Under the pieces are notes generated by a model. The model made no database searches and was not told the origin of the DNA. It saw nothing but the letters and a program-made list of their open reading frames with translations. A stretch of DNA of 64,000 nucleotides from Chrysomallon squamiferum (lineage: Eukaryota > Mollusca > Gastropoda > Neomphalida > Peltospiridae): assembly GCA_012295275.1 (NCBI GenBank), contig CM022679.1:5633657-5697656 (forward strand). The letters run 5' to 3'. Made by a program: the position numbers and the translations under genes. Below, piece after piece: positions 29,088-42,204 of the stretch (positions are counted from its first letter, which is position 1; each line of letters starts with the position of its first letter).

Positions 29088-31330
29088 TTACACTGATTTG
29101 AAATTGTGAAATGCTTGTTTGTTACTTATTGTGCCATATGTTTTTGATTTTTGATTAAAAAAAAAATTAAAATGTTGAGTAAAACAGAATATTTTTGTGA
29201 AACAGAATGTTAGTATCAAATAAAATGTTATTATTTGACAGAATGAAACAAAAAATATCCCAATTTCTGTGATGTTATATATCCAGTGTATATATCCACG
29301 TATAGTAGATATCACCCGACCAATATACGCCACCCTGATATCTTCATTCATTTTGAAATGTCTAACGTTTTTCCCTATGAACCTTGAAGCACTGAGACTG
29401 TCATCTGATGGACTGGTTAATGAACATGTAATTAAATTTTTGATATTAACAGCTAATTTCTGAATACTGTATTGTTCCTCTACTTCTGACAACTGAAATA
29501 ATTGTTTTGTCTAGTGCATTTTTTCTGAATAACAGCTGTGCTTTAAGACCTTTTTTCGTTTTTGTCCAAAATTTGTCGTAATATGGCACACATTTCACCA
29601 TCGAAATTGTCTTGTTGCATAAGTCGTTTATATCTGTCATCTATTTTCATGATGTCTGGAAAAGGTGCATATCTCCAGACTACATCTGAGCAATTTCTTC
29701 TTCTTTTTTTTTGAAACAAATTTTTTGATGTTTTACATATTTATCCGGCAGAAATGTTTTGAAATCAACATAACATCCAATTTTTGTTTTCATCTCCTCC
29801 TCTTCCTAAACATTAAAATGCTGTTCTGACTAGTCTGACTGACCCACTTTCTTCCTTTATACAGAAATGACAATTCTCTACATCAGCTTCAGCACCCATT
29901 GGTCCCTCTTTTGTGTTACTTTCATAATTTTTTATCACAGTATCAGACATTTTTCCAAAATGTACAAGAATATGCAGTCCACTGTAGAAGTTATTGAGTC
30001 TCGACATTGTTTCCTACTCTGTCTCCGACAATTCATTCAAGCAACTGTATACTGATTGTAAAAGCTCTTCTCTGTAAGACTGTAATTTATTATGAAATTT
30101 CTGCTCTGTTGCAGCTCTGTCTGACATTTAATTTTTTAGGTTAATTAATATCTTCTTTTCAATTTGTTTATATGTACATTCTTCAGTGTCATTGATGAAG
30201 GATTTCAGAGAATTAAAGCAAGTTGCAGAACTTTTATCAGACATATTTCGAAGTCCAAATACCCACTCTTTTCCTTTATCATCACTCACAGAAAACTGTT
30301 CTTAACTGTCACCATTCTTTCTACATCCATCAGATTGTAAAGTTGTATTCATTTAATCAGACAATCCTTCAGAAATCTGCATATAAGAAACAGTTACTAG
30401 CTGATTGGCAATTCGATTAATGGTTGAAACTGAAGGCAATTTGGAAAATGTTTTGCCACACAGGTCAGCCACATAGATCATTACTTTGCTTACATGGTGC
30501 ACGTCAACACCCTCAGCCAACATAATCATTACCCAACATACTGTCTCTTGTGTACATGTATTTTTTCTGATTCAGTTGTGGTTATTACATTAGATTTGTC
30601 ATCTGTCAGTAACTGTTCCATGTATGTTAAACTTTGCTTCAAAATACGATTTTCCAGGGATTTTTTATCTCTTTCTTTAATGAACTTACATATTCTTGTG
30701 GATATCCAATTATTGTTACATGTTACTTGGCATTTTTGGATTTTAATTGTAATAGTCTGTATTTTTAACACAGACTATTATATTTCATTTTTTTAGTTTG
30801 TAATATGGACATTTATCTTTTGTTCTTTTCGATAACCCCAATTATTCCTTTCTCTTTCTTAAAACTTCATTTGACATTTCAATATTTATTTTTTGCTTTT
30901 TATCTTCCTGAACTATTTTGGAAAGAGTTTCTACCTCCGCATTGATAGCATTTTTTAAATTATATATGAAGTTGTTGGCCTAATTACTGCTGATGATAAC
31001 TTGAATTCAATTGATGTATTTAGCATATATTTCTTTTTCTGACCTCTTGCACATTTCTTTTTCACTTCCTATGCTTTTGTTCTTAAAATATTACAGTTCA
31101 TAGCTGAAGCTAAATCATTTATAGTACAGTCTGTGCCCTTGGTTTTGGTTATTTTAAAATAATAATGAATCAACATTTCATTTGTGATGTGTTTGCAAGT
31201 CAGTGTCATTCAGTTTAATTTTTGCAGCATCCATAGCTGACTGAAGACTACTATGTTTTAGTAGGAATTCCTCCGGTATTAACTGTTTGTGTAGAAATGT
31301 AAACTTTTCTTATCTCCAGGAAATTGAGGT
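29088..31330 (-). pseudogene. Decayed coding relic of an uncharacterised multi-copy family
   Basis: Minus-strand translation gives a long frame broken by at least three in-frame stops and a frameshift. An N-terminal Lys/Glu-rich coiled coil (about 31.3-30.6 kb) is followed by MLAEGVDVHHVSKVM (about 30.5 kb). Next come MNTTLQSDGC, then MSDRAATEQKFHNKL, SRLNNFYSGLHILVHFGK (about 29.98 kb) and EESGSVRLVRTAF (29.82 kb). From memory this order (SDG, MSDR, NNF-x-GLH, SGxVRLxRTA) matches uncharacterised proteins with many paralogues in cnidarians and molluscs, often suspected to be transposon-derived. I cannot name the family. Downstream to 29.09 kb the similarity is unclear, and an open frame of 134 codons (29492-29088) is of unknown meaning. 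Nothing here looks functional. Confidence 0.6.
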
Positions 31331-32690
31331 ACTTCAATGTGAACAACAATACATATTTTAATGTGTTTCCAGCAGATAGCAAACATTTCAGTCATAGGAT
31401 GGACAGTTGAAGTTATAAAAGATGTATACCCCACAATGAACCTAACATGGGTAGAAACATCAACTGTGGAAATAATTCAAAAACTGCAGATACCTTTCGG
31501 TGCAGTCTGTCACTGACAGATGTAAAACTAAGACTTTCGTCAAATTCTATGAACAGCTGTGCGTTGCTGAAGATTCAATGACGAACTGAAACAGATGTCG
31601 CCTAATAACACTACTGGTTACAGATACCTGTAAATAATACACAAGTAAAAATAAAGAACAGGTATACAGAACAATTATGCATATCCCGATAGGGAACATG
31701 GACGAGGAAAAATACATAATAATCTGAATGGGTTGGGGAAATTCACTTGATTTTTGTATTTTGATAATAGAAGTAATATATAAATAACATGTGAAAAATA
31801 ATACAGTACGGAACGTCACACATGTATGAAGGTTGATATGAAGACGAAGTTACAGCAAAGAATAAATGAATAAATGAATGAATGAATAAAGACAGCTAGA
31901 AAGAAACCCTTTTCCACCTTTGCAGTAATTATTACTGAAAAACAGACATTTATGTACAGGAGGCATTGATTATACGATACAATTCCCCAAAATACTTTTA
32001 AAATCAACGTAGAACTGATTGCATTATGAATGAATGAATATATGTTTAAACACTGACCGGCGTTCGACGCAGCTATCTTCGATTTCGATCGTAAGTTTTC
32101 ATGAGTGCTCGAAAACTGTCTGATCGTGGTTTTAAACGTCCAAATTAAACTATTTTACGTCCATTTTTCGGAACTTTTTATGATTTACACTAATAAAGGT
32201 AAGGATGGTTGTTCCTATTACCAAACCATGATGTCACGCGCCTTTCCTAACTACTTTTTCAACTTAATCAAACTTTTCAAACTGGTATATTTTTGTGCAA
32301 ATGCGTGCATAATAAACTGAAATTATAATTCGAAATAAGATTAATGTATTAACTTTTGTAGTTGTCAGTGTTCCCCCTGTCAGAACCCAGCAGAGAAGAA
32401 CATTTAGGTGTTATATGTACCCATTAAACCAGCACAATTTCTTGAGTCTTGTTTCCGTGACGTAATTTGTGCCGTTATGAGTTATCGTTCCTGTTGGTTA
32501 ATGCTAAGTAATAGCATGACGTAATATGTAAATGACTATGCTTATCTGCAATGGTACATTGTAACCCATTTATTATTGTTGTTATTCATGTTTTTATTAC
32601 TACATTATACTACTACTTCTACTACTATAATAAAAATTATTACTATTACTAGTACAATAATACCTACAACCATTATTGTACTAGAAACAA

Positions 32691-32744
<54 letters not shown>

Positions 32745-34100
32745 ATACTTCAACGCAACAGGATTATGAACAGAGAAACATTCTTTCTTGAGACTAGGGG
32801 CACCCTGATATTTCCATAATCATGATAATGTAAAAACTTTCTTGATATAGTTCAAAGGAATATAAAGTAATATAGAATTTACAGATATTTGCTTTGTTTT
32901 TATTGTTTGATATCAATAGTTTACTTCTGACAGTGTTTTCTAGTTATTTAGTTACGGCTAAGTAATAAACAGTGGGAAATGTGCAATATTCAGTACAAAT
33001 ATTAATTTAGAAATAATAAATAATAATTAAGAAAAATTTCCAGAAAAATCCCCAAACATTTATCAATGTATTTAAAAACTGGACGGTTTCATCATCTTAA
33101 CGTCTGATACAAAATATATCACGATTGTCCTTCGTTAACCTTAAATCTGATCGAATTGTTTTTCCATGACGTAAAACCATAAAAATTTGAAAGTGAAAGA
33201 TTCATGCTGATAATTTTCTCAAACACACACACTCAGACAAAAACGCACATATATATACATACACACTATATTAATTACTTTTATTCATAACTACTTAACA
33301 CAACTCCACTTAAGTATTTGTGCTTTATGTGTTTTCTTTATCTAGTAAAATCAGTATTATCGAATTAAATATTTTACATATGTAATATCTACGTTTTCTT
33401 ATCCTTTTATTAAAACAAATTTTTAAAGGTGTAAATGCGACTGCTTGCCTTTTTGTACTTACATTTCTTTATCTCTGTGAACTGTTCTCTTTCCTTATTC
33501 GTTTTCTTATTATTATTTTTATTATTATTTTCATGTTTGTTATTATTATTATTGTTGTTGCTTTTATTATTGTTGTTGTTGTTGTTGTTGTTGTTATTGT
33601 CGTTGTTGTTATTATTATTACAAATAATAATAATTCTACATTTCATTTCCCAAAAATGGAGAGCTGAAGTTTAACACAAATCTAATTCCATTTTCTTTTT
33701 TCTTTTTTTTTGATAAAATGGGTCATTTATCTGAACAAATTATTTCAGTTTCATAATTAAGTAAAGTTAAGACCAATGTGTACCAAATTTCACTGAACTT
33801 GTTTTATTAAAATTAAAAAAAAAAAAAAAAAATTTTTTTTTTTTTTTTTCAATTTTTTTTAATTTATTTAATTTTTCTATGTATTTTATTTTTTTATTTT
33901 TATTTTTATAAATCATCCAAGCAATTTATTTTTTTATTTTTTTATTTTTTTCTGAGAGAGAGAGAGAGGATAATAATACTTTTAATTTCTATAATTACTA
34001 GCTGTCAAATTAAATAATACAGATTAGAGGAAAAAAAAAAATTTATTTATTTAATTATTTTTATGGTTTATATATTTCAAAATATCAACAGTGAAACTTT
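31330..34100. other. Spacer 3/4, right part, no gene seen
   Basis: AT-rich DNA with microsatellites: ATT at 32691-32742, TTA/TTG at about 33508-33620, poly-T/poly-A near 33816-33850, and a short GA remnant at 33953-33968. The short open frames here have no recognisable product or splice context. Confidence 0.6.
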
Positions 34101-36143
34101 TAATCAACATTTGACATTGTACTTAGAGTCACACTTTTTAGAGACCGGATTAAATACCAAATTCGGAGGACAACTCATCAAAACTGCACTTCCCTGAGTA
34201 CATGTGAAGTACGTAGAACAGTCATCCGGATTAGCAATATTTCCAACCCGGTCGTGACAGAGATCTTTGCTGGAACCTACCACAATTAGTAAGAAAGTGA
34301 ATAAGTAAGGAGATAAATAAATTAGAAAATAAGTAAGGAGATTTACAAATAAGTTAGAAAATAAGTAAGTCAGTAAGTAAATATATAAGCAAGAAAGTAA
34401 GCAACCAAGTAAGAAACATTGCATATGTACGTACATACAAACATACACACGTTCATAAATACTTATAAGTGTGCGTAATAATTTTAAAAACTTGGACGGA
34501 GACTGGCTAGAACTGGAAATCAGTATAAAAGTATTGTCGGAGGAGGAGAAGTAATTAGATAATAACCTACCTGTCTTTGTAGGGTTCACATGGTCGGAAG
34601 AATGTGGCGGAATTGGTGATAGAGAAATGACCGGCAATGGCTTCATTCTGGAACAGTCACATATATTATGTACAGTATTTTTCCTTTTTAAAAAAACATA
34701 CATTTATTTTCGAACTGCAATTTAGCATCCAGTTTAGTATGGTAATATACTTCACCACAGTAACAAAACAAAAGAATTAAACACATCAAAAATAAATCGT
34801 TAATAATCAAAATGGGATCTTCGTAAATAGTATTATTGCTAGAATAAAAAATAATTGTTTTAAAAATTTTACATTGATCTGTAAAAAACAATTCTGCTAG
34901 ACATTGACTGCCTAAAGATATAAAAAATCATCACATCAAAAATCGTCTGGATTCATATTACGAAAACATTTGCATTTTTGTTATTGTATCTGTTTCGTTT
35001 TATATCTACTGTATAATGTCTAGATTTATATATTTTATTTCCACCCGAAGACAAATGTTTAGGAAACATCACAAGACAAATATTTTATAAACATACATAA
35101 CAACTTAATTATTTTATGTATAGCACAACATAAATATTTTATATACACGACAGCCCAAATATTTTCCAAAAACCATCACATAAATATTTTATGTACACCA
35201 CAACACAAACATTTTACCAACACCACATAAACAATGAAACAGAAACTGACTCGTTGGGTTCTTTGCATTTGACGACAGATTTCAGCTGATTATCGACGTC
35301 CCGCAATATAGGATATCGGCCTTGTCCACAAAATTCACCAGTAAAATCATCAAGATCCAAAGACCAGTAAAAAACTCCACCAAATCCATTGTGTTTAGCA
35401 TAACAAACCTGAAATAGTTTGGTAATCTCGTTATCATGTGTGTGTTTTGATTGAGATGGTGGACTATGTACTCGTTATCATGGGTGTGCTAAGATGTGTG
35501 ATGCCCCATTTACTAATTATCATGTGTATGTTTTGATGTGAGACGATGGACTATGTCTCTTCCATTCTTTGAAGAAATCATTTTCCTTACGGAATAGTTA
35601 ACTTCCTCCTGTTTGCGTATGTAGGAGCAAATATACGAGTCTGAATAAAAATAACCAGAGTAACAGTTTAAAAAGATATAATATTTTCTTAATATAAAAC
35701 CAAAATGCAAATTTAGTTTGTATTTTCGGGGATGTAATAAATACAGAGGAGATTGTTTTCACGAAAACAAACAAACTAACTGATTAACAAATAAAATAAA
35801 ACATATTAAATATTAAACAAACAAATAAATAAACAAACAAACAAATAAATAATATAAATAATAATAAATTATTCATCAGTAATCTGATGCCTGCATTTTA
35901 GAAATTAAAATTAGTGAGAAACCTGCCTTGTATCCAGCGCTTTCGACGTTCTCACATCCAGCCCACCAGTTTCCTTTAACATAATAGAAAACCTTTTGAT
36001 CTGGTATGTATCTTTTTTCCGCTCCATTGGCTACCATAGTACATACCTATTACACAAGATAAGAGAAGCAAAACACACATTGACATTAGAATAAGTTAAA
36101 TAAAGGAATCAATCAATGAACTATGTATAAACAGGTTATGCAT

Positions 36144-36215
<72 letters not shown>
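36144..36215. repeat. (CT)n microsatellite, intron 6 of copy 4
   Basis: A pure CT run of about 70 bp sits at the position shared with copies 2 and 3. Confidence 0.95.
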
Positions 36216-36224
<9 letters not shown>

Positions 36225-38312
36225 TTATTGATTTGTCTCTTCATCCGTCCTATCTTTTTCATACTTTCTGTCTCTACACCTCCTTCTTTTAATTTATCCC
36301 ATTAGCTGCCCATGTATTAATTTGTCTTTCTCTAATCTACCAATTTAGCCTTTTTATTATCTATCTGACTACATACATTACAGTCCATGTGCAGTTAATT
36401 ATGTATTAATTTGTAAATACAGTGAGTGACTGTGTGAATGTCTGTATGTTTGTGTGTATTTAATCACCTCATAATAAGATATAATTCCATCTGATTGACT
36501 AAACGGGGCTTTCGGTCCCACAACTCCGGGTGCACCTAAACCATTTTGATTCGATATAAGAGTGAAAGTTCTTCCATATATTGATATACCAACAAGAAGC
36601 TTTCCTTTAGGGCAATATCGTGCCCAGTATTTCATTGTAAAATCCTACAGTAATCATATGTAACAATCACAAATAAATTAGGTAATATACATATGGTATC
36701 ATATACCAGTAACATACAAACAGTTAACAACAACATTATATTACAAGTATTATTTATTATATATTAAATAATACTAACAGTTACCACTACAACTGTTATC
36801 CCTACTACTACTACTAGTCCTACCACTACGTTTACTACTATTGCCAATATTAGTGCTCTTACTATTGTTACCACTATTAATGTTGTCATTATTACAACTA
36901 CTGTTGTTAAAATAATAATAATAATAGTAGTAACTGAAGTCGTTGTTATAGTGGTGGTTACTGAGGTAGTGGTGGTGATGGTAATGGTGGTGGTAAGATA
37001 AGTAATAAAATTCCATAAAATACTTGTGTTCTCCAGAAAAATTGGTGTTGCGAAATCCATAAAATGTTTGTGCTGTATAGTACATACAGCATTTTGTATT
37101 GTGATGTATATAAAACATTTATTTTCTTATTTACATTGTCTGTTTGCTTCTTTTTTTTTTTAGTGTTGTTCTTTTTTCTTTCATTCTTTTTTTTATTTGT
37201 ATTTTCTTTCTTGTTTTCTTTTTTTTGTTGTTTTCTGACGATGTTACTAACATAACTTACTTATTGTTGTGTAACCCCTCAGCATCTTTCGATGCATAAA
37301 GTGGACTGCTATGCCCAGTGTATGCATCCCATCCTCCGTGCAAATCGTAAGTCATGACACTTACATAATCGACAAGCCTGAAATGATAGGTTAAGACAGC
37401 AGAACAAGAAATACAAAACAAGAGGGTTCACACCATGGCAAGAACACACCAGTGATCCGAGCAAGTAAGTTCAGTCTATCGCTGAGGAACAGCCTGCCAC
37501 AGTAATGCTACACAGGATTTATTTACTTACTTATTTATTTATGTATTTATTTATTTATTTACTTATTCAATCATTCATTTATTTATTTTGTTGCTGTTGT
37601 TGTGTAAGAAACTGTTTAATCTAGGAAACCTCCTAACTGTAGTATGTCGAATTTTTCAAATCATTTAACAGTAAGACAACACCAATAACAGTAATAGTAA
37701 TAACAATAAGAAAATTAATAATAATAATAACAATAATAACAACAACAGCAACAACAACGACAACAATAACAATGATAACGATGATAATAATAATAACAGC
37801 AACAATAATAATAATATCAAAACGGGTGTAAAACGTATTAATAAGAATGCTATAATGCTGATGTGAAAAAATATTAATAATTAAAGAATACAGTTATTAA
37901 GTGTGTGAAAAAACTTATTAATACTTAAACATGTTTTCGTAAGAACGCTGTTGTGTTTGTCGCAAAATATTGTATTCTTTGTAAGTTGGCGACAAGCTTA
38001 GTAAACATTTTAGTGCCCATGTACCATCCGCCCACAGAAAGAAGTGTTTTCACGTTAGGGTACATTTTAACAGCGTCATTAAACAACTGGTACCTTTAAT
38101 AATAAAACTAGAAATAAGGAAAAGAAGAAGAAAGAAAGAAATGGTGATAATGCTTATGTCACTACTACATCTTATAATTAGTTATACTACTTATAATAAT
38201 TACTGTGACATCTATTACGTGGTAATACTATAACCACTGCAACTACTAATAGTAGCAGTTTTGATGATGATGATGATGATGATGACGGTACGACAACTAT
38301 GTATACATAGGT

Positions 38313-38560
38313 TGTAACTGACATATTGATGTAAGTACTAGGTGTAACTGACATACTGATGTAAGTACTAGGTGTAACTGACATACTGATGTAAGTACTA
38401 GGTGTAACTGACATACTGATGTAAGTACTAGGTGTAACTGACGTAATGATACAAATACTATTTGTGACTGACGTTTTGATGTAAGTACTGTATGTAATTG
38501 ACATATTGATGTAAGTACGGTCTGTATCTGATGTACTGATATAAGCACTATGTGAAATTC
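38313..38560. repeat. 30-bp minisatellite, intron 2 of copy 4
   Basis: Four near-identical 30-bp units (ctgacatactgatgtaagta plus ctaggtgtaa) are followed by four diverged ones. Each unit carries a perfect gtaagta on the plus strand and tacttacatcag on the minus strand. Confidence 0.92.
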
Positions 38561-39361
38561 ACGTATTGATGAAAGTATTTTTGTAACTAAATATAACTAT
38601 TCGTCTTACATTCCTTTTCCCGTATTCAAATCGTCATTCCATTCGAATGGTGCCAGAACAACTATAAGAACCCAATAAAATATTTATCAGTACACTGCAA
38701 AAACAAATACACTCAGATGCAAATTAATTTTACTGCTGTTATATACATAGATACGCACACATATATATATCATATATACATGCAAACATACATATATACA
38801 CACATACATAATATTTCTGGGTAACAAAAAAATATAGTACAAGCTAGTTAGCATTACAACTAAACGAAACAAAGAACTCTATAACACAACTTTTAATCAA
38901 CTCAAATCCCTTGAGAAAAAATAAGAAAATGAATATTATTTATAAAAAAAAATTATAAAAAAATAAATTCTTAAATACATAGAGACGTATATGCAAACAT
39001 ATATATATATATACATATATACACACATGCTTGCATAAAAATGCAAATGCACACCCATATATCATATCTAATGTTTCTGAGTAGATCATTATGTAGATGT
39101 TTACATCATCATCATCATCGGTATATCTTTTTCTTACAAACGAACCTTTATTGTTAGCACTGTTTATGAGCTTAGCACAGCAGTAAGTCAAATGTGTACA
39201 TAGCGAGACGTCTATATCTTTTGGTACAAATCTTCCTTTCCCAGCTCTGTACTGAGTCCAGTTAGTAAAGTAGCAAATTCTCAAGTAATCGTCATCTAGT
39301 TATACAAAGACAATAGAATTATCCTGTCATGGATCATCAGTTTGAAATGTCCTACATTTTT

Positions 39362-39364
<3 letters not shown>

Positions 39365-39451
<87 letters not shown>

Positions 39452-39485
39452 CACTTTGTTTGATTCTTCATCATCATCATCATCA

Positions 39486-39523
<38 letters not shown>
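39365..39523. repeat. Compound microsatellite (GA)n, (ATC)n, (ATT)n, intron 1 of copy 4
   Basis: GA units cover 39365-39447 and ATC/ATT units cover about 39468-39523. The layout is as in intron 1 of copies 1 and 2. Confidence 0.96.
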
Positions 39524-40211
39524 TCGAATCGTACCGTAACTTGGAACCGACAAGAATATTATCGTCAGAAACATTAGAACAGAAATTGTTAGAGCAGTCA
39601 TCTATAAGCAAGAGATTAACAAAAGACAAAATACATTAAAATCATCACGTGAATAACTGAATGTATAGAACCAATGTATAGTAACATGTTAAGCTATAAC
39701 AAAAGAAACCACAGCCAATAGATGTGTGTACAAAATGTTTTACATTTATACTGAAACATACAACATGCCAAACTACACACACTGTCTGCCATCTCTTAAA
39801 TGCCAAAGTAGCCCTTTGTTACAAAAAAACGTGCCATATCCATTTCTTGTTGTCCCAGTACCGAAACAAATTCATCGTCTGTCTTTTGTCCTATAAAGCG
39901 TCTTTAGACGTGAGTGTAAAAATTGGTTCTATAAACGTCCGCCGAATAATTACACAATTCACAGACCTTCTGTAATGCAGTTTTTTCTTAACAACCGATA
40001 ACAAGGTAAAATTATTTAACAAAACAAAATAACGTAAAATATATTTTAATATAGATTACTTATCAACAGATAATAAGAGAAAATTGCATGCAACAACATT
40101 TGTATGAAAAGAGAAGAAATGAAAGTAAATATAACAAAACAGAACAAGATCAAATGTATTTCACAACGCAGAATAAGATAAAAATATATTAAAACACAAA
40201 ACGGTATTTAC

Positions 40212-40257
40212 CGTGATTAAGTCTTCTGCGGGCGAATGATTTCAGATTAATTTTATA
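40212..40257 (-). promoter_or_regulatory. Predicted promoter remnant of copy 4
   Basis: A TATA box (40250-40257, minus, tataaaat) and the leader donor (edge 40212) remain. The leader is about 15 bp shorter than in copy 1, and the CCAAT box found upstream in the other copies is missing. Confidence 0.5.
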
Positions 40258-40259
40258 CG

Positions 40260-41690
40260 ATTCCTGAAAATACAAGTGATAGTTTTAGAAACGTGTAGAA
40301 TTCTCATTATAAATTACTATTTGAAATTATTTCACGCAGACTGTAAATTTTACTGACAAAGAATATCTAAGATAAAATGTATATGTCATCTGAATATGAA
40401 GTAATTCTTAAATTACCTGTCATTTGCTTCATATTAATGATGTTCTATTTTGAAATTTTGATAATTAACATGATAAAATCAATATGCAGTCGTGTTACTT
40501 GTTTGAAAGAGGTAATGTTAAATTTTAAATTTAGTGGCAACACTTATTCATTATATAATGATGATGATGAAGATGTTGAGTAGTAGCAGTAGTAGTAGTA
40601 GTAGAAGTAGTAGTACTAGTAGTGCTAGTAATAGTAGCAGTAGTAGAAGTAGTGGTATCAGTATTATCATAATTACTGCTATTGTTGTTGTTGTTGTTAC
40701 AAACTGAGAATATCGCTGACAAAGAATATTTGATCAGCAACAACAATTAAAAAACAACAATGATAATAATAATAACAAGTGTAAACACAAGCATTCCTTA
40801 GCACTTGAATATACATCATTACAACCTCATTTTCTATTTGCGTAATTTATAACCTTTTCTTTACAAATTTTTACAAAGAATGTTCATTAATGACGTCTAA
40901 AGAGTTGTTTGCTTTTTAATGAAATCTAAAGGGCAATCTAATTTAATATTAATATTAAACACGGTGACCACATTAAATACTTCATACTGCATTAAAAATG
41001 GTCAGTGCATTAAGTGTTTTATATTGAAAAGTAATATTATTAAAATTAAATTGTTGCAGTAAAAGAAAAATATTAGTATAAGCTTAAGATTCAATGGATA
41101 TTCAGGGTCAAGATTTTCTTAGTCTTTTGGATCTTATCCGTTATATCGAGGATGTCATCGTAGTTTCGGTGCTATCGTCTGCTGTTCAGTTTTGTAATTC
41201 TGCTCTGTATAAATGTTGCGGACGTGAATACTTCAGTTGAAATACTGTAGAGTATAAATTTGCAAGACACTACTGCATCTAAAATAAATTAGGCAAGCAC
41301 GCACACCGGAGTACATGTTCTTCACTAATATTAACTTCGAGAGCTGACATTCTAAGTCAGTGACGAAGAAAAATTTATTAATTAATTATTCAGAGCATTA
41401 TTCAGTATATTTATTAGGATTACGAAACAAAGATTCTTAACAATTAATTAAACTGTTTCTCTTTTCCTTTGGAGATTCAGTTTTTAGATGAACATAAATA
41501 GTGAGTATTACAAATTTTGTACTGTTTATTATTTAATAATAATTAAATTATTACAAAATTCTGTCAGAAGTAATCTGTTGATATTAAGCACAATAAAAAC
41601 AAAGTAAACATCTGTAAATTCTGTCATATTTACGTTTGTTTAAACAATATCAACACAATTTAGGCATGATCACCATGACAAAAAGCATCT
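40260..41690. other. Spacer between copy 4 and the Tigger-type relic
   Basis: AT-rich DNA with an AGT/AGC low-complexity tract (about 40560-40700) and the conserved array flank near 41565. A 48-codon open frame (41094-41240) is present, but I do not recognise its product. No supported gene. Confidence 0.6.
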
Positions 41691-42202
41691 CTGTTGTGCT
41701 GTGCTCGTGTTCTGTGCAGTATTTTTCCAAATTCCCATGGATCCTAAGAAAGTGAGTGCAATGGACAGTGCTGAGAAAAAAGACGTCCATTTAAGTAAAG
41801 CATGAAATCATAGAAAAACATGAACGTGGTGTGCGTATAGTCAACGTGGCTAGGCAGTAGCAGCATAGTATTTTTACGATATGTACTACACTGAAGAAGA
41901 TGAAGTCGATAAAGGCTGTAAGTCCAGGTAAACTCGTTAAAATAAATTCTAAGCTGAGGACGTTTGTCCATGAAAAGATGGAGAAACCCTAATCCTGTTC
42001 ACTTTACAAAACCAATTTATTTCTTTACATTCTCTTTTATTTTGTTTTTATGCAATATTTGTTATAAATACATACAGTTTTCTTATTTATAAAAAAAAAA
42101 ACCTTTACAAAACACTGGGGTGGTTTTTTTTTGGGGAAGGAGCGGATTAATGGTATTTCAATTAATTTCAATTGAGATACCAGCTTTGTCGAGGTACCAC
42201 TG
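41690..42202 (+). mobile_element. Tigger-type element relic with transposase N-terminus
   Basis: A decayed transposase start reads MDPKKVSAMDSAEKK from 41737. After frameshifts it continues EIIEKHERGVRIVNVARQ (about 41810-41860) and SIKAVSPGK, then LRTFVHEKMEK (to about 41985). This is the typical N-terminal helix-turn-helix region of Tigger (CENP-B-like, TIGD1 type) transposases. The sequence then jumps to the 3' end, which finishes ggtaccactg followed by TA at 42202. The 5' inverted repeat is not seen. The internal junction is shared with the element at 6.5-7.2 kb. Confidence 0.82.
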
Positions 42203-42204
42203 TA

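Larger units (their letters stand above)
34104..39601 (-). pseudogene. Chitinase-like GH18-CBM14 gene, copy 4, disrupted by an internal deletion
   Basis: Exons recognised: 39535-39601, 39105-39295, partial exon 3 37933-38093, about 37278-37377 (exon 5), 36468-36644, 35927-36046, 35251-35408, 34571-34647 and 34104-34276. Exon 3 stops abruptly at 37933, where it is fused to the intron that normally follows exon 4. The catalytic motif, the rest of exon 3 and all of exon 4 are gone, about 430 bp. Exon 5 has a net 11-bp loss near its end, and its donor reads ATAAGT instead of GTAAGT. Elsewhere this is the most canonical copy: CYFTNWTQYR, SVGGW, MTYDLHGGW, IYGRTFTL, YWSLDLDDF. It also has a six-cysteine CBM14 and a linker six codons longer. 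It cannot encode a full GH18 barrel. Confidence 0.9.

Noticed and set aside
33410-33674. Poly-Asn and poly-Leu frames on both strands
   Set aside because: They are both translations of one TTA/TTG low-complexity tract.
38313-38560. Regularly spaced 30-bp repeats that could suggest a CRISPR-like array
   Set aside because: The units are directly adjacent without unique spacers, lie in an intron of an animal gene, and decay gradually, so this is a minisatellite.
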